64,000 bases of DNA from an uncultured Clostridia bacterium (lineage in GTDB: Bacteria > Bacillota > Clostridia > Oscillospirales > Acutalibacteraceae). The first letter of the stretch is position 1, and every line of letters starts with the position of its first letter. Positions 17,790-26,654 of this stretch are shown here, one piece after another. A program made the position numbers and the translations under genes. The stretch spans positions 102,719 through 166,718 of the forward strand of contig CANQVS010000001.1 of NCBI GenBank assembly GCA_947627345.1, in the 5' to 3' direction. The notes below the pieces were generated by a model that did no database searches, was not told where the DNA came from, and worked only from the letters and a program-made list of their open reading frames with translations.

Positions 17790-18269
17790 TTAAATGCTTA
17801 AAGCAGGAACAGAAATAACTACAAGCAGAGATACGATAAATGAGAGCAGAGCATAAATCTCAACCAGTGTTACCGATACCATAGCTTTAGAGAAATTCCG
17901 GTCGTCTTTAGCGCTCATCGCGATACCGGAAACTGCCGCTTTTCCCTGAGCAAATCCGGAGACCATACCGCCTATACCGATAGCAAGAGAAGCTCCTAAA
18001 AAAGCAAGTCCCTGAGCAACTGTCGGAACGGCTCCGCCTAATACACCGCAGTTAACAAGAATAAGAAATCCTACGATAAAGCCGTAAAGTCCCTGCGTAC
18101 CCGGAAGAAGTGTTAAAACAAGCATTTTACCGAATTTTGAAGAATCCTCCGACAAAACACCCATAGACGCCTGAGCGGCGCCGCCAACGCCTTTTGCCGA
18201 GCCAAATCCCGCGAGCGCGGTTGCGATAGAAGCACCTACAAGCGCGAAAAACATACCATTTTCAAACAT
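17790..18269 (-). CDS. ntpK: V-type ATPase subunit K (membrane rotor proteolipid)
   Basis: This 159-residue protein has four membrane helices in two related hairpins and forms the rotor ring that carries ions across the membrane. The residues that bind Na+ in Enterococcus hirae NtpK are all conserved: L55, T58 and Q59 in LLPGTQGLYGF, Q108 in FAQGK and E137 in VEIYA. This suggests a Na+-coupled enzyme (inference from residue identity with the E. hirae protein). It lies one base after ntpI and 27 bp before ntpE. Confidence 0.95.
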   Translation of the reverse strand: MFENGMFFALVGASIATALAGFGSAKGVGGAAQASMGVLSEDSSKFGKMLVLTLLPGTQGLYGFIVGFLILVNCGVLGGAVPTVAQGLAFLGASLAIGIGGMVSGFAQGKAAVSGIAMSAKDDRNFSKAMVSVTLVEIYALLSFIVSLLVVISVPALSI

Positions 18270-18270
18270 T

Positions 18271-20250
18271 TTATTTGTCCTCCTTAATTTTTATATATTT
18301 ACTTTTAAGCGAAAACGGCTCAAATTCTTCTCCGCCGCCCTCGTAAAACTTACTGAACATTTCAACATATTGAAGTCTCATTGTGTGTACATATGAGCCT
18401 AAAGCGTTAAGTCCTATATTTATTGCGTGACCTATAATAAGAATAATAACCATTATTACACTGCCTGCAATGTTTGTTCCGAACATTGTGGCGAGCATAT
18501 TGAACACCTGCGCCATAACGCCGGTAGTAAGTCCTAAAGCCAAAAGTCTTGAATAGCTTAAAAGGTCGCTTATATAGCTTGTTATATCATAAAGAGATGC
18601 CAAACCTCCGATAACCTTTCCAAAACCTTTTTTACTTCTGCCTTGAGTAAGAACAAGTCCTACAGCGCAAGCGATAGCAATTCCTGCGCCGATGTAGAGA
18701 AACAGCGGTCCGACAGCAATTCCTACTGCCAGAACAGCAAGGCCCAAAAGCAAAAGCATCCATAATCCCGTATCCAAAAACGCTCCGCCGTAATCTTTCT
18801 GTTTTAAACATATGTAGAATTTACATCCCATTCCGACAAGTATATGCACAAGTCCGAACGCAATTGAAATAACCATCAGCATAAGAGCGTCTTTCTGCGG
18901 GTCAAGCGTAGGCCACGGCAAAATATCCGTCATTGTAATATTTGCGCCTGTAAAGTGATTATAAAGCACCGCGGGAGCGTCTCCGAATATACTGCCGAAT
19001 ATAAGCCCCCATACAAATGTGGAAATTCCGCAGTATTGGAATAGCTTTAAATTCCTGCGCATATTATCGTCGGGTTTAAAAATTTTAAGAACAAACCCGA
19101 TTGCTATAACCATCAACAATCCGTAACCCGCGTCCGAAAACATCATACCAAAGAAAAAATAGAAAAAGAACGCAAGCAGCGGGGTAGGGTCAACGTCTGC
19201 GTGAGAGGGCGCGGCGTACATCGTAAGAATACCTTGTGCGGGAGCAGAAAATCGATTGTTTTTAAGCTTGACAGGCGCCTCCTCGTTGGCGTCCTCCGAT
19301 TCAATATAACAGGTGGATACTCTGTTACAGAGAGCCTCAAGCTTATCTAAATCCTCCTCTGGAATGTATCCGTTAATAACAAAAACGTGTCTTGTATGTT
19401 CAAGCTCGTTTATGACGTTGTACTTATCCGCCCTGATTCTGAAATAATCCTGCGTTACCTTTATTTCATCACGCCTTGAAGCAAAAGAAATTATGTTTTC
19501 CTTTGCTTTTTCACTTTCCTCAAAAAGCTTTTTACTTTTAGCTTTTAAACGCTCCGTTTTTACTTTTGGAGTATGAGCGGTTAAAGTCATCGGCTTTGAA
19601 AATCCGAGATTTCTAAGAACGTCTTCAGCCATGGTCTTTTGAGAAACAGGCGCAAAAAGCACAATACAAGTCATTGTATCTTCCGTATGCTGTATTTCAA
19701 ACTCAAATTCAAGCTTTGGATTTTCAGCGGTTATTTTTTGTGAAAGTTCATTTTCACTATATTTCATCGGTAAAGAACCGATGAAAACAGCCGTTGACTT
19801 AGTATCACTTGTATTGATAGGAATATCCAGGTTTTTCCATACCTCAAGCTGAGAAAGCGAGGTGCTTATCCTAACCTGTTCCGAAGAATTTTCTATTATA
19901 GTTTTATTTAAGTCGTTTATTTTACGGCAAATTTCAATAATCTCACCTGATTTTGAGGCGATAACTCCTATATCGTCAGGGTCAATTTCTTTTCTGCCGT
20001 AAAAAGAAGAGAGCATACTTTTCTTTTCTCTCGAATAGTCGTCTAAAATTTTCAAAGCCTGCTCTGTAAGCGCAACGTTTCTTTCAAAAACCTGCATTTG
20101 AGAGGTGACGTCAACATTTGAAAAGCCCTTTTCATTTTTTTTAACTTTTTTAATCTGAATGAGCGCGCTGTCCTGAAGATGTTCAAGAAGTCTTTTTCTG
20201 TCCTCTCTCAGGGCGACAATGCGTACTCTTTTCATTTTTAATTTTGCCAA
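18271..20250 (-). CDS. ntpI: V-type ATPase subunit I (membrane stator)
   Basis: This 659-residue protein is the stator half of the membrane ion channel. It has a cytoplasmic N-terminal half with coiled coils (about residues 1-330) and a C-terminal half with seven to eight membrane helices, including FFYFFFGMMFSDAGYGLLM and SYSRLLALGLTTGVMAQVF, in which the channel Arg is conserved. Translation probably starts at TTG 20250, which has GGTGAT 5 nt upstream. It is the second gene of the operon, 29 bp after ntpF. Confidence 0.94.
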   Translation of the reverse strand: MAKLKMKRVRIVALREDRKRLLEHLQDSALIQIKKVKKNEKGFSNVDVTSQMQVFERNVALTEQALKILDDYSREKKSMLSSFYGRKEIDPDDIGVIASKSGEIIEICRKINDLNKTIIENSSEQVRISTSLSQLEVWKNLDIPINTSDTKSTAVFIGSLPMKYSENELSQKITAENPKLEFEFEIQHTEDTMTCIVLFAPVSQKTMAEDVLRNLGFSKPMTLTAHTPKVKTERLKAKSKKLFEESEKAKENIISFASRRDEIKVTQDYFRIRADKYNVINELEHTRHVFVINGYIPEEDLDKLEALCNRVSTCYIESEDANEEAPVKLKNNRFSAPAQGILTMYAAPSHADVDPTPLLAFFFYFFFGMMFSDAGYGLLMVIAIGFVLKIFKPDDNMRRNLKLFQYCGISTFVWGLIFGSIFGDAPAVLYNHFTGANITMTDILPWPTLDPQKDALMLMVISIAFGLVHILVGMGCKFYICLKQKDYGGAFLDTGLWMLLLLGLAVLAVGIAVGPLFLYIGAGIAIACAVGLVLTQGRSKKGFGKVIGGLASLYDITSYISDLLSYSRLLALGLTTGVMAQVFNMLATMFGTNIAGSVIMVIILIIGHAINIGLNALGSYVHTMRLQYVEMFSKFYEGGGEEFEPFSLKSKYIKIKEDK

Positions 20251-20279
20251 TCAGTATCACCACACTTTTTAACAAAAGT

Positions 20280-20591
20280 TTAATTCAACAGCATATTAAC
20301 AGCAAGATTAATTACATTTTCTCTGTTTTTACTTGCGGTTTCAGAAATCAACAAGCACTTTTCGGAAGCCTCTTTCTTTGCGTTTTCAAGTTCTTTATCA
20401 GAATCCAAACGTGCCTTATCAAGCAATTCATCAGCTTCATTTAAAGCGTTATTTTCGGCTTTTTTAATAAGCTCGTCCGCGTCTTTCTTTGCTTTATCGA
20501 TTTGTTCCTGCGCTTTTAAATTAGCATCATTTTCACGGGCTTTACATTCTTCTTCCGCATTATAAATAGCGTTTAAAATTTCCTTCGCCAT
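20280..20591 (-). CDS. ntpF: V-type ATPase peripheral-stalk coiled-coil subunit (NtpF/subunit G-H type)
   Basis: This 103-residue protein is almost entirely one coiled coil with alanine- and lysine/glutamate-rich heptads (KAQEQIDKAKKDADELIKKA). Its place before ntpI matches ntpF, the peripheral-stalk partner of NtpE. Low-complexity coiled coils are poor for assignment by sequence alone, so the call rests on length, composition and operon position. It has the first start codon after the operon promoter. Confidence 0.85.
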   Translation of the reverse strand: MAKEILNAIYNAEEECKARENDANLKAQEQIDKAKKDADELIKKAENNALNEADELLDKARLDSDKELENAKKEASEKCLLISETASKNRENVINLAVNMLLN

Positions 20592-20657
20592 AAGTTATCC
20601 CTCTTAAAATGAATTTTTATAACTCATAAATTGCAAAATATAATTACAATATAAATA

Positions 20658-20686
20658 AATATACCATATTTTTACTAAATAATCAA
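20658..20686 (-). promoter_or_regulatory. candidate promoter of the ntp operon
   Basis: On the minus strand TTGATT (20681-20686), a 17-nt spacer and TATATT (20658-20663) lie about 67 bp before the ntpF start. The surrounding 200 bp are very AT-rich, so other promoters are possible. Confidence 0.4.
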
Positions 20687-20854
20687 TGAAATTTAATAAA
20701 AACTTATTGAACAAATAATTAAAATTGAACACATTTTTCTAATAAATTTTATACTATATTTTTATAAATGAAATCTTATGACAAAAAATTTTCAAAAATG
20801 ACAAATTACATATCAATAATATTATTGCCGGTTTCGAATCTCGCCTATATAAAA

Positions 20855-20876
20855 ACAGAACGCTAATGCGTTCTGT
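20855..20876 (-). terminator. second copy of the tRNA-Ser(CGA) terminator
   Basis: Stem ACAGAACGC/GCGTTCTGT (20855-20863, 20868-20876) with a four-base loop, then a T run on the minus strand. It duplicates the hairpin at 21035-21056. Confidence 0.8.
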
Positions 20877-21034
20877 TTTTTTGGCGGAGACGGCGAGACA
20901 TCATATAATAAAAAACCTCAATCTCGAACCTTGTGTTCACGTTTTGTGGAAATGTTTCATCAACGCTCCTCCCTAAAAATCGTCCGCAGGACGATTTTCT
21001 TAACGGTCGGCTTCGAATCTCGCCTATATAAAAA

Positions 21035-21056
21035 ACAGAACGCTAAGGCGTTCTGT
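21035..21056 (-). terminator. intrinsic terminator of tRNA-Ser(CGA), first copy
   Basis: Stem ACAGAACGC/GCGTTCTGT (21035-21043, 21048-21056) with a four-base loop, followed on the minus strand by a T run. It lies directly after the tRNA CCA end. Confidence 0.85.
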
Positions 21057-21061
21057 TTTTT

Positions 21062-21150
21062 TGGCGGAGACGGCGAGATTCGAACTCGCGGGGGATTGCT
21101 CCCTAACTGATTTCGAGTCAGCCCCGTTATGACCACTTCGATACGTCTCC
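21062..21150 (-). tRNA. tRNA-Ser (anticodon CGA), CCA encoded
   Basis: On the minus strand the acceptor stem GGAGACG pairs with CGTCTCC, followed by G and encoded CCA (21062-21064). The anticodon arm GCTGA-CTCGAAA-TCAGT gives anticodon CGA for UCG codons. The variable arm (TTAGGGAGCAATCCCC) is long, as in class II serine tRNAs, and the T-loop is TTCGAAT. A repeat element follows its 3' end, as at the other tRNA-Ser gene. Confidence 0.97.
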
Positions 21151-21170
21151 GTATTCATATTACCAAATAG

Positions 21171-21199
21171 ATTTTACTTGTAAAATTTAGTTTTGTCAA
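21171..21199 (-). promoter_or_regulatory. promoter of tRNA-Ser(CGA)
   Basis: On the minus strand a perfect TTGACA (21194-21199), a 17-nt spacer and TAAAAT (21171-21176) lie about 20 bp before the tRNA 5' end. Confidence 0.75.
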
Positions 21200-21246
21200 G
21201 TGTTACTTTTTTGCATATTATAAATTGAACATAGGCGGTGATAAAA

Positions 21247-21678
21247 TTGGCATTTACAGATAGAGAATTGTTTGCCCGTTTAATAATGTGTGAAGCGGGA
21301 GGCGAAGGAGAAGAGGGAATGCGGGCTGTTGCTTCCGTTATTATGAACAGAGTTAATGCGGAAAACGGCGAGTTTGCCCGTGTTTCAAACGGCGGAAATG
21401 TCCGTGCTATTATTTTACAGCCGGACCAATTTACCTGTACAGAAACTGAAAACAACACTCAAAACATATATAATATGAACCCTACGGATATTCATTATGA
21501 AATAGCTGACTGGGCCTTATCAGGAAACCGTTCTGCTTCTGTCGGTAATTCCCTGTTTTTCTTTAATCCTTATTCTTCCCAATGTCCAAACTTTTTTCCG
21601 TCTAACATTGGAATTATATACAACAGGATAGGGAAGCATTGTTTCTATGCCCCTACCGAAGCCTACAAAGATACTTAA
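21247..21678 (+). CDS. cell wall hydrolase of the SleB/CwlJ family, CwlJ-like
   Basis: This ~143-residue Hydrolase_2 domain protein has the family core LIMCEAGGEGEEGMRAVASV with the conserved Glu, followed by IMNRVN and PDQFTC. It has no signal peptide and is a single domain, like Bacillus CwlJ (spore cortex lysis during germination) and unlike secreted SleB. The start is most likely TTG 21247, because GGTGAT lies 4 nt upstream; a GTG at 21238 would overlap that site. The next gene encodes a protein with a GerQ-like C-terminus, and CwlJ depends on GerQ in Bacillus. Confidence 0.8.
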   Translation: MAFTDRELFARLIMCEAGGEGEEGMRAVASVIMNRVNAENGEFARVSNGGNVRAIILQPDQFTCTETENNTQNIYNMNPTDIHYEIADWALSGNRSASVGNSLFFFNPYSSQCPNFFPSNIGIIYNRIGKHCFYAPTEAYKDT

Positions 21679-21689
21679 CGGAGGTAATT

Positions 21690-22310
21690 ATGGCAGAAGA
21701 AAACAGACATACTGTAGCAAACAGAAATAACAGTATAGACCTTAATGATATTTACAACTTAAACAGATGTCTTGGAGGACAATGTGTGAGTAATGTAATT
21801 CCCGCACCATTTCCCGCTCTGACTTATGAGGAATTTATTAACAGCCGTCCGCCTTATACAGACCCTCAGCGAAATCAGGCATTACAGACAGCTACGAATG
21901 AGACTCCGTTCTCAAATTCAAGTCCTATAATGGGTGATATAGATGAAATGTATAAGCCGATTACGAGAGAAGAAAGTGAAGAATATCCGACTCCGGCGGT
22001 AGTTAATCAAGAAATAGAAGAAGATGAAAGAAGAAATAATGCGATAACAGACAGAAGTGGAATCACTTCGGATTTATTAATTCCTACAGAGGTTACAAGA
22101 GAAAGTATTCAATATCTAAACGGTTTTATTAAAACACAAATCGGAAGAAGAGTTACGATTGACTTTCTTATCGGAAGCGATAATCTTCAGTCAAAAACAG
22201 GCTATCTCTTAGCCGTTGCCCAAAACTATCTGCTTTTAAATGAAATGGACACCAACGATGTGACAGCCTGCGATTTATATACGATGAAATTTATAAGATT
22301 TTATTATTAA
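21690..22310 (+). CDS. GerQ-like spore coat protein (tentative)
   Basis: This ~206-residue protein has a polar, Asn/Pro/Glu-rich N-terminal two thirds with no clear fold. Its C-terminal ~75 residues (YLNGFIKTQIGRRVTIDFLI to YLLLNEMDTNDVTACDLYTM) resemble the GerQ pattern: NxFlxxxiGrxVtvdf, a glycine-containing middle, then YLLL and a terminal strand. GerQ is needed for CwlJ localisation in Bacillus spores, and a CwlJ-like gene lies 11 bp upstream. Start: GGAGG 5 nt before the ATG at 21690. The end overlaps the convergent hemW by 4 bp. Similarity is judged by eye, so the call is tentative. Confidence 0.5.
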   Translation: MAEENRHTVANRNNSIDLNDIYNLNRCLGGQCVSNVIPAPFPALTYEEFINSRPPYTDPQRNQALQTATNETPFSNSSPIMGDIDEMYKPITREESEEYPTPAVVNQEIEEDERRNNAITDRSGITSDLLIPTEVTRESIQYLNGFIKTQIGRRVTIDFLIGSDNLQSKTGYLLAVAQNYLLLNEMDTNDVTACDLYTMKFIRFYY

Positions 22311-23407
22311 ATTAATTCAGCTAAAATTGCGTTTGATACCAGAAATCCTTTAGGAGTAAAGGTAACTTTATTATCTGTATAATTTATAAAACCCGATTCT
22401 TTATATAGATTAACTTTATTGAAGAAGCTTTTTGACAGCTTATGCCCGAAAGCTTCTTCAAATTTTTTAATATCAAGACCGCTTTTAAGCCTTAACTGAA
22501 GCATAATATATTCTTCTTCATTTCCTCCGTTTCCGTCATTTATGATAATATCGTTTTTAAAATCATTAATACTTCTTTCATAGTAAAATCTTTTTTTATC
22601 AATAAATGAATGTGCGGAAGGTCCGATTCCGAGATAATCTTCTAAGTTCCAATATTTTAAATTGTGTTTACTTTCAAATCCTTCTTTTGAAAAATTTGAA
22701 ATTTCATATTGATTATATCCATTTTCATTCAGATATTTTACAGAGAACAAATATAAATCCGAAGTTAAATCATCATCGGGAAAATTGTAATTTTCTCTTT
22801 TTTTATAATAAACCGTGTTTTTTTCTATCTTTAAAATATAGGAGGAAATATGCTGTACGTCTGAATTTATACAAAAATCAAGTGTATTTTTAAGGCTCTC
22901 AATAGTTTGCGTCGGTATTCCAAGCATAACATCAAGCGAAATGTTATTTATACCCGATTTTCTAATCAACTCTATTGTATTTTCAACGTCTTTCAAAGAA
23001 TGCAACCTTCCGAGTAATTTAAGCTCATCAGAATTTGCCGATTGAAGTCCTAAAGATATACGATTGACCCCGTATTTTTTAGCGTTATTAAAATCAAAAA
23101 ATTTCCCCGAGGCCGGGTTTGCCTCCATAGTAATTTCAGAATTTTTATTCAACTTAAAGTTTTCGTTTATACATTGCAATATTTCACAAATCAAATCAGA
23201 ACCTATAACGCTTGGAGTTCCCCCGCCAAAATAAACTGTATCAACGGTTTTATTTATTTTTTTGCTCCAATATTTGATTTTTTCTTTTAAAATTTTTACA
23301 TAATTATTATAGTCGTCTGATTTTTTGCGCATACTGAAAAAATCGCAATATGGGCATTTGCTTTGACAAAAAGGAATATGTATATATATGCCGATAGAAT
23401 TACTCAT
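22307..23407 (-). CDS. hemW: radical SAM heme chaperone HemW
   Basis: This ~366-residue protein of the HemN/HemW group delivers heme to target proteins; it was long annotated as coproporphyrinogen III oxidase. It begins with IGIYIHIPFCQSKCPYCDFF (CxxxCxxC cluster motif) and has VDTVYFGGGTPS and RISLGLQS. The cluster motif is CxxxCxxC followed by DF rather than the fourth Cys of true HemN, which favours HemW. I start at the ATG at 23407 rather than an extension to 23476 that has no family similarity. In Firmicutes hemW often precedes hrcA; here it stands alone. Confidence 0.9.
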   Translation of the reverse strand: MSNSIGIYIHIPFCQSKCPYCDFFSMRKKSDDYNNYVKILKEKIKYWSKKINKTVDTVYFGGGTPSVIGSDLICEILQCINENFKLNKNSEITMEANPASGKFFDFNNAKKYGVNRISLGLQSANSDELKLLGRLHSLKDVENTIELIRKSGINNISLDVMLGIPTQTIESLKNTLDFCINSDVQHISSYILKIEKNTVYYKKRENYNFPDDDLTSDLYLFSVKYLNENGYNQYEISNFSKEGFESKHNLKYWNLEDYLGIGPSAHSFIDKKRFYYERSINDFKNDIIINDGNGGNEEEYIMLQLRLKSGLDIKKFEEAFGHKLSKSFFNKVNLYKESGFINYTDNKVTFTPKGFLVSNAILAELI

Positions 23408-23599
23408 ATAATCACTCTTAACAACAAAAAATGCATATAAAATGGGGTGAGGCAGAAACATCTGTCTCTGCCCCAAATTTGGAAGGTATATGAAAAAATA
23501 GGAAAAATCATTTTGTTACAGATATATTACAATATATTTACAATTTTGTCAAGTGTAAAATTAGAATTATTTTATCTTCTTAAAATTTAGTTGTAATTA

Positions 23600-23629
23600 T
23601 TGACATATATAAGGCAAAAATAGTAAAAT
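23600..23629 (+). promoter_or_regulatory. promoter of prfC
   Basis: A perfect TTGACA (23600-23605), an 18-nt spacer and TAAAAT (23624-23629) lie about 33 bp before the prfC start. Confidence 0.6.
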
Positions 23630-23661
23630 ACTATGGTGTTTATTCGATATTGGAGGAATAT

Positions 23662-25242
23662 ATGAGTACATTAAGAGAAGAAATAGATAAACGAAGAACA
23701 TTTGCAATAATATCTCACCCCGACGCGGGTAAAACAACTCTCACGGAAAAACTTCTTCTTTACGGAGGCGCTATAAATCTTGCCGGTTCTGTAAAAGGTA
23801 AAAGAACCGCAAAACACGCCGTTTCTGACTGGATGGAAATAGAAAAACAAAGAGGAATATCCGTTACCTCTTCTGTTTTACAGTTTAAATATAACGGATA
23901 TTGTATTAATATTCTCGATACTCCGGGACATCAGGATTTCTCCGAGGATACCTACAGAACCTTAATGGCAGCCGACTCTGCCGTAATGGTAATTGACGCG
24001 TCAAAAGGCGTCGAAAACCAAACTAAAAAGCTCTTTAAAGTATGTGTAATGCGACATATTCCGATTATTACATTTATTAACAAAATGGACAGAGACGCTC
24101 AAAGTCCGTTTGACTTGCTCGAAGATATAGAAAATGTTTTGGGAATTAATACTTGCCCGATGAACTGGCCGATTGGCTCGGGAAAAGAATTTAAAGGAGT
24201 TTATGACAGAGAGTCTGAATCCGTACTTGCGTTTACGGCTAACAACGGTCAAAAAGAGGTAGAAGAAGAAATTATCCCTATCGGGGATAAACGTCTTGAC
24301 GATTTGCTTGAGGATAAAAAACAGAATTTACTCGATGAAATTGAGTTACTTGACGGCGCAGGGGATGAATTTAACATTGATTTAGTGAGAAACGGTACTC
24401 TAACTCCTGTTTTTTTTGGCTCTGCTCTGACAAACTTTGGTGTTGAGCCTTTTCTCGAACAATTTTTAAAGCTGACTATGCCTCCGACTCCCCGTGAAAC
24501 CGAAGATGGTATAGTCGAAACTGACTCCGATTTTTCAGCCTTTGTTTTTAAAATCCAGGCGAATATGAATAAAGCACACAGAGACAGGATTGCTTTTATG
24601 CGGATTTGTTCAGGTAAATTTGAAAAGGATATGGAAGTTTACCATCTTCAGGGAGAAAAGAAAATGCGCCTTTCTCAACCTCAACAAATTATGGCGCAGG
24701 AAAGAGAAGTAATAGATGAGGCATACGCGGGTGATATTATCGGTGTATTTGACCCGGGAATTTTTATGATAGGAGATACTGTTTGTACCGCCAAACGCAA
24801 AGTAAAATATAAGGGTATTCCCACATTTGCGCCCGAACATTTCTGTCTTGTACGTCAAAAAGATACAATGAAACGCAAGCAGTTTATTAAGGGAATAAAT
24901 CAGATAGCTCAGGAGGGAGCTATTCAGATTTTCAGAGAGCTTGACGCGGGAATGGAAGAGGTTATCGTAGGCGTTGTAGGGGTACTCCAGTTTGATGTTC
25001 TTAAATACCGCCTTGAAAATGAATATAATGTTGAGATAATTATGGAAAATCTTCCGTTTGAGTTTATCCGTTGGATTTTAAATGACGATATAGACCCAAA
25101 GGCTTTAGATTTAGCCTCCGATACCAAGCGTATTCAGGATTTAAAAGGAAATAAGCTTTTGCTTTTTACAAGCTATTGGAGTATAGACTGGGCGCTTGAC
25201 CATAACAAAGAACTCAAACTTCAGGAATTTGGTAACGCGTAA
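23662..25242 (+). CDS. prfC: peptide chain release factor 3
   Basis: This 526-residue translational GTPase recycles RF1/RF2 from the ribosome after termination. G motifs are visible: SHPDAGKTTLTE (G1), the RGISVTSSV switch I (G2), DTPGHQDFSEDTYR (G3) and NKMDR (G4), followed by the domain 2/3 regions including RQKDTMKRKQF. The ATG at 23662 has GGAGG 5 nt upstream. The stop overlaps the start of the next gene (TAATG). Confidence 0.95.
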   Translation: MSTLREEIDKRRTFAIISHPDAGKTTLTEKLLLYGGAINLAGSVKGKRTAKHAVSDWMEIEKQRGISVTSSVLQFKYNGYCINILDTPGHQDFSEDTYRTLMAADSAVMVIDASKGVENQTKKLFKVCVMRHIPIITFINKMDRDAQSPFDLLEDIENVLGINTCPMNWPIGSGKEFKGVYDRESESVLAFTANNGQKEVEEEIIPIGDKRLDDLLEDKKQNLLDEIELLDGAGDEFNIDLVRNGTLTPVFFGSALTNFGVEPFLEQFLKLTMPPTPRETEDGIVETDSDFSAFVFKIQANMNKAHRDRIAFMRICSGKFEKDMEVYHLQGEKKMRLSQPQQIMAQEREVIDEAYAGDIIGVFDPGIFMIGDTVCTAKRKVKYKGIPTFAPEHFCLVRQKDTMKRKQFIKGINQIAQEGAIQIFRELDAGMEEVIVGVVGVLQFDVLKYRLENEYNVEIIMENLPFEFIRWILNDDIDPKALDLASDTKRIQDLKGNKLLLFTSYWSIDWALDHNKELKLQEFGNA

Positions 25243-26582
25243 TGTTGTTCGATAAGCTTAAAGAAAATTCAAAAATTCCTTTTCATATGCCCGGGCATAA
25301 ACGAAATACAAAACTTCTGGGAAACGAATTTCCATATAACATTGATATAACGGAAATTGACGGCTTTGATAATCTTCATAATCCTGTCGATATGATTAAA
25401 GATATTGAGGATAAAGCGAAAAAAATATACTGCTCTGACAATTCCTTTATTCTCGTAAACGGTTCAACAGTCGGAATACTTGCGGGAATAAATTGCATTG
25501 TTAAAGAAAATGATACTGTACTTCTTACAAGAAACTGTCATAAATCTGTATATAATGCTATTGAACTTTCTAAGGGAAAGACGGAATATCTTGAATTGCC
25601 GGTTGACGAATATGGAATTTACGGAAAAATTGAAATTTCACTGTTTAAAGAAAAAATTTGCAAATTAAAACCAAAGCTTATTGTTATTACATCCCCGACA
25701 TATGAAGGAGTTATTTACGATATAGATGTAATTTGTGAAATTGCTCATTCATATAAAATACCCGTTTTACTTGACGCAGCTCACGGAGCGCACATTTTTG
25801 ATTTACCGTATAAAAGTAAGGCTGACATTGTTATAATGAGCCTGCATAAAACTTTGCCTGCTCTTACACAATGCGCCGTTGCGCACGTAAACGGAGATTT
25901 AGTCAATTCGGAATTATTCAGAATAAAGCTTTCTGTTTTTGAAACATCAAGCCCCTCGTATGTACTTATGGCGTCTATAGATAATTGTTTTGATTTTATT
26001 AACGGAGAATATCAAAACCGTTTTATTGAATACAAAGAATCTCGTGACAAGCTTATAAATGAATGTGAAAATCTTAATAATCTTAAACTTGTTGTATATG
26101 ATGACATTACAAAGCTTAATATTTTTACAGGTTACTGTAATATAAGCGGGATTGAGCTTGCCGACATTCTACGAAATGAGTTTAATATCGAAGTTGAAAT
26201 GGCTTGTGAAAACTATGTTGTACTCATAACCACTGTGTGCGATGATTTTAACAATTACAAAAAACTTTCAAATGCCTTTTTTAAAATTGATAAAAGGATT
26301 AAAAAAAGTTTTTTCAATAAAATAGATACAATTAATATGCCGAAAAAACATTGTGAAATATGGGAAGTCGGTAAGTGCGATTATTTTGATTTAGACAATT
26401 CTATCGGTTTAACCTGTGCGGAATACATATGGGTATATCCGCCCGGAAGTCCCATAATTGTTCCGGGTGAGGTCATAAATGAAGAAATTATCGCATTTAT
26501 CAAGAACGGCTTTAATAAAAACCTTTGTATTCAAAGCTCCCGCAAAAAAATAAAAGAAAAAATATACTGCGAAATTGTTTAA
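25242..26582 (+). CDS. Orn/Lys/Arg decarboxylase family PLP enzyme
   Basis: This 446-residue fold-type I PLP enzyme belongs to the major-domain family of Orn/Lys/Arg decarboxylases. The N-terminal FHMPGHKRN is diagnostic, DAAHGAHI holds the Asp that contacts the PLP nitrogen, and SLHKTLPALTQ contains the Schiff-base Lys. The C-terminal region ends with YPPGSPIIVPGE. It would make a polyamine precursor such as agmatine, cadaverine or putrescine; the substrate cannot be told from sequence. It shares one base with the prfC stop. Confidence 0.88.
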   Translation: MLFDKLKENSKIPFHMPGHKRNTKLLGNEFPYNIDITEIDGFDNLHNPVDMIKDIEDKAKKIYCSDNSFILVNGSTVGILAGINCIVKENDTVLLTRNCHKSVYNAIELSKGKTEYLELPVDEYGIYGKIEISLFKEKICKLKPKLIVITSPTYEGVIYDIDVICEIAHSYKIPVLLDAAHGAHIFDLPYKSKADIVIMSLHKTLPALTQCAVAHVNGDLVNSELFRIKLSVFETSSPSYVLMASIDNCFDFINGEYQNRFIEYKESRDKLINECENLNNLKLVVYDDITKLNIFTGYCNISGIELADILRNEFNIEVEMACENYVVLITTVCDDFNNYKKLSNAFFKIDKRIKKSFFNKIDTINMPKKHCEIWEVGKCDYFDLDNSIGLTCAEYIWVYPPGSPIIVPGEVINEEIIAFIKNGFNKNLCIQSSRKKIKEKIYCEIV

Positions 26583-26597
26583 ATATTGATACCATCA

Positions 26598-26626
26598 TTG
26601 ACAATAATCGACTGTTATGTTAAAAT
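26598..26626 (+). promoter_or_regulatory. promoter of the SCIFF peptide gene
   Basis: A perfect TTGACA (26598-26603), a 17-nt spacer and TAAAAT (26621-26626) lie 28 bp before the SCIFF start, indicating separate and probably strong transcription of the peptide gene. Confidence 0.7.
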
Positions 26627-26654
26627 TTATTTATATTTAAGGAGGTATTTCAAT

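Larger units (their letters stand above)
20833..21061 (-). repeat. tRNA-Ser-associated small element, copy B
   Basis: Read from the tRNA-Ser(CGA) end (minus strand) it holds: terminator 1; an inverted copy of 13 nt of the tRNA T-arm (21012-21024 versus 21072-21084); the conserved core (about 20922-21004) with a hairpin at 20979-20995; an AT-rich stretch; a direct 18-nt copy of the tRNA 3' end (20881-20898 versus 21061-21078, offset 180); terminator 2; and a second inverted T-arm segment (20833-20845). The core matches copy A at 4231-4313 with about four substitutions outside the hairpin. The flanking repeats match this locus, not copy A, so they are local duplications. Confidence 0.85.

Noticed and set aside
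23444..23475. GC-rich imperfect inverted repeat upstream of hemW
   Set aside because: Only a 5-6 bp stem can form around GGCAGA/TCTGCC, no T run follows, and there is no second copy in the window.
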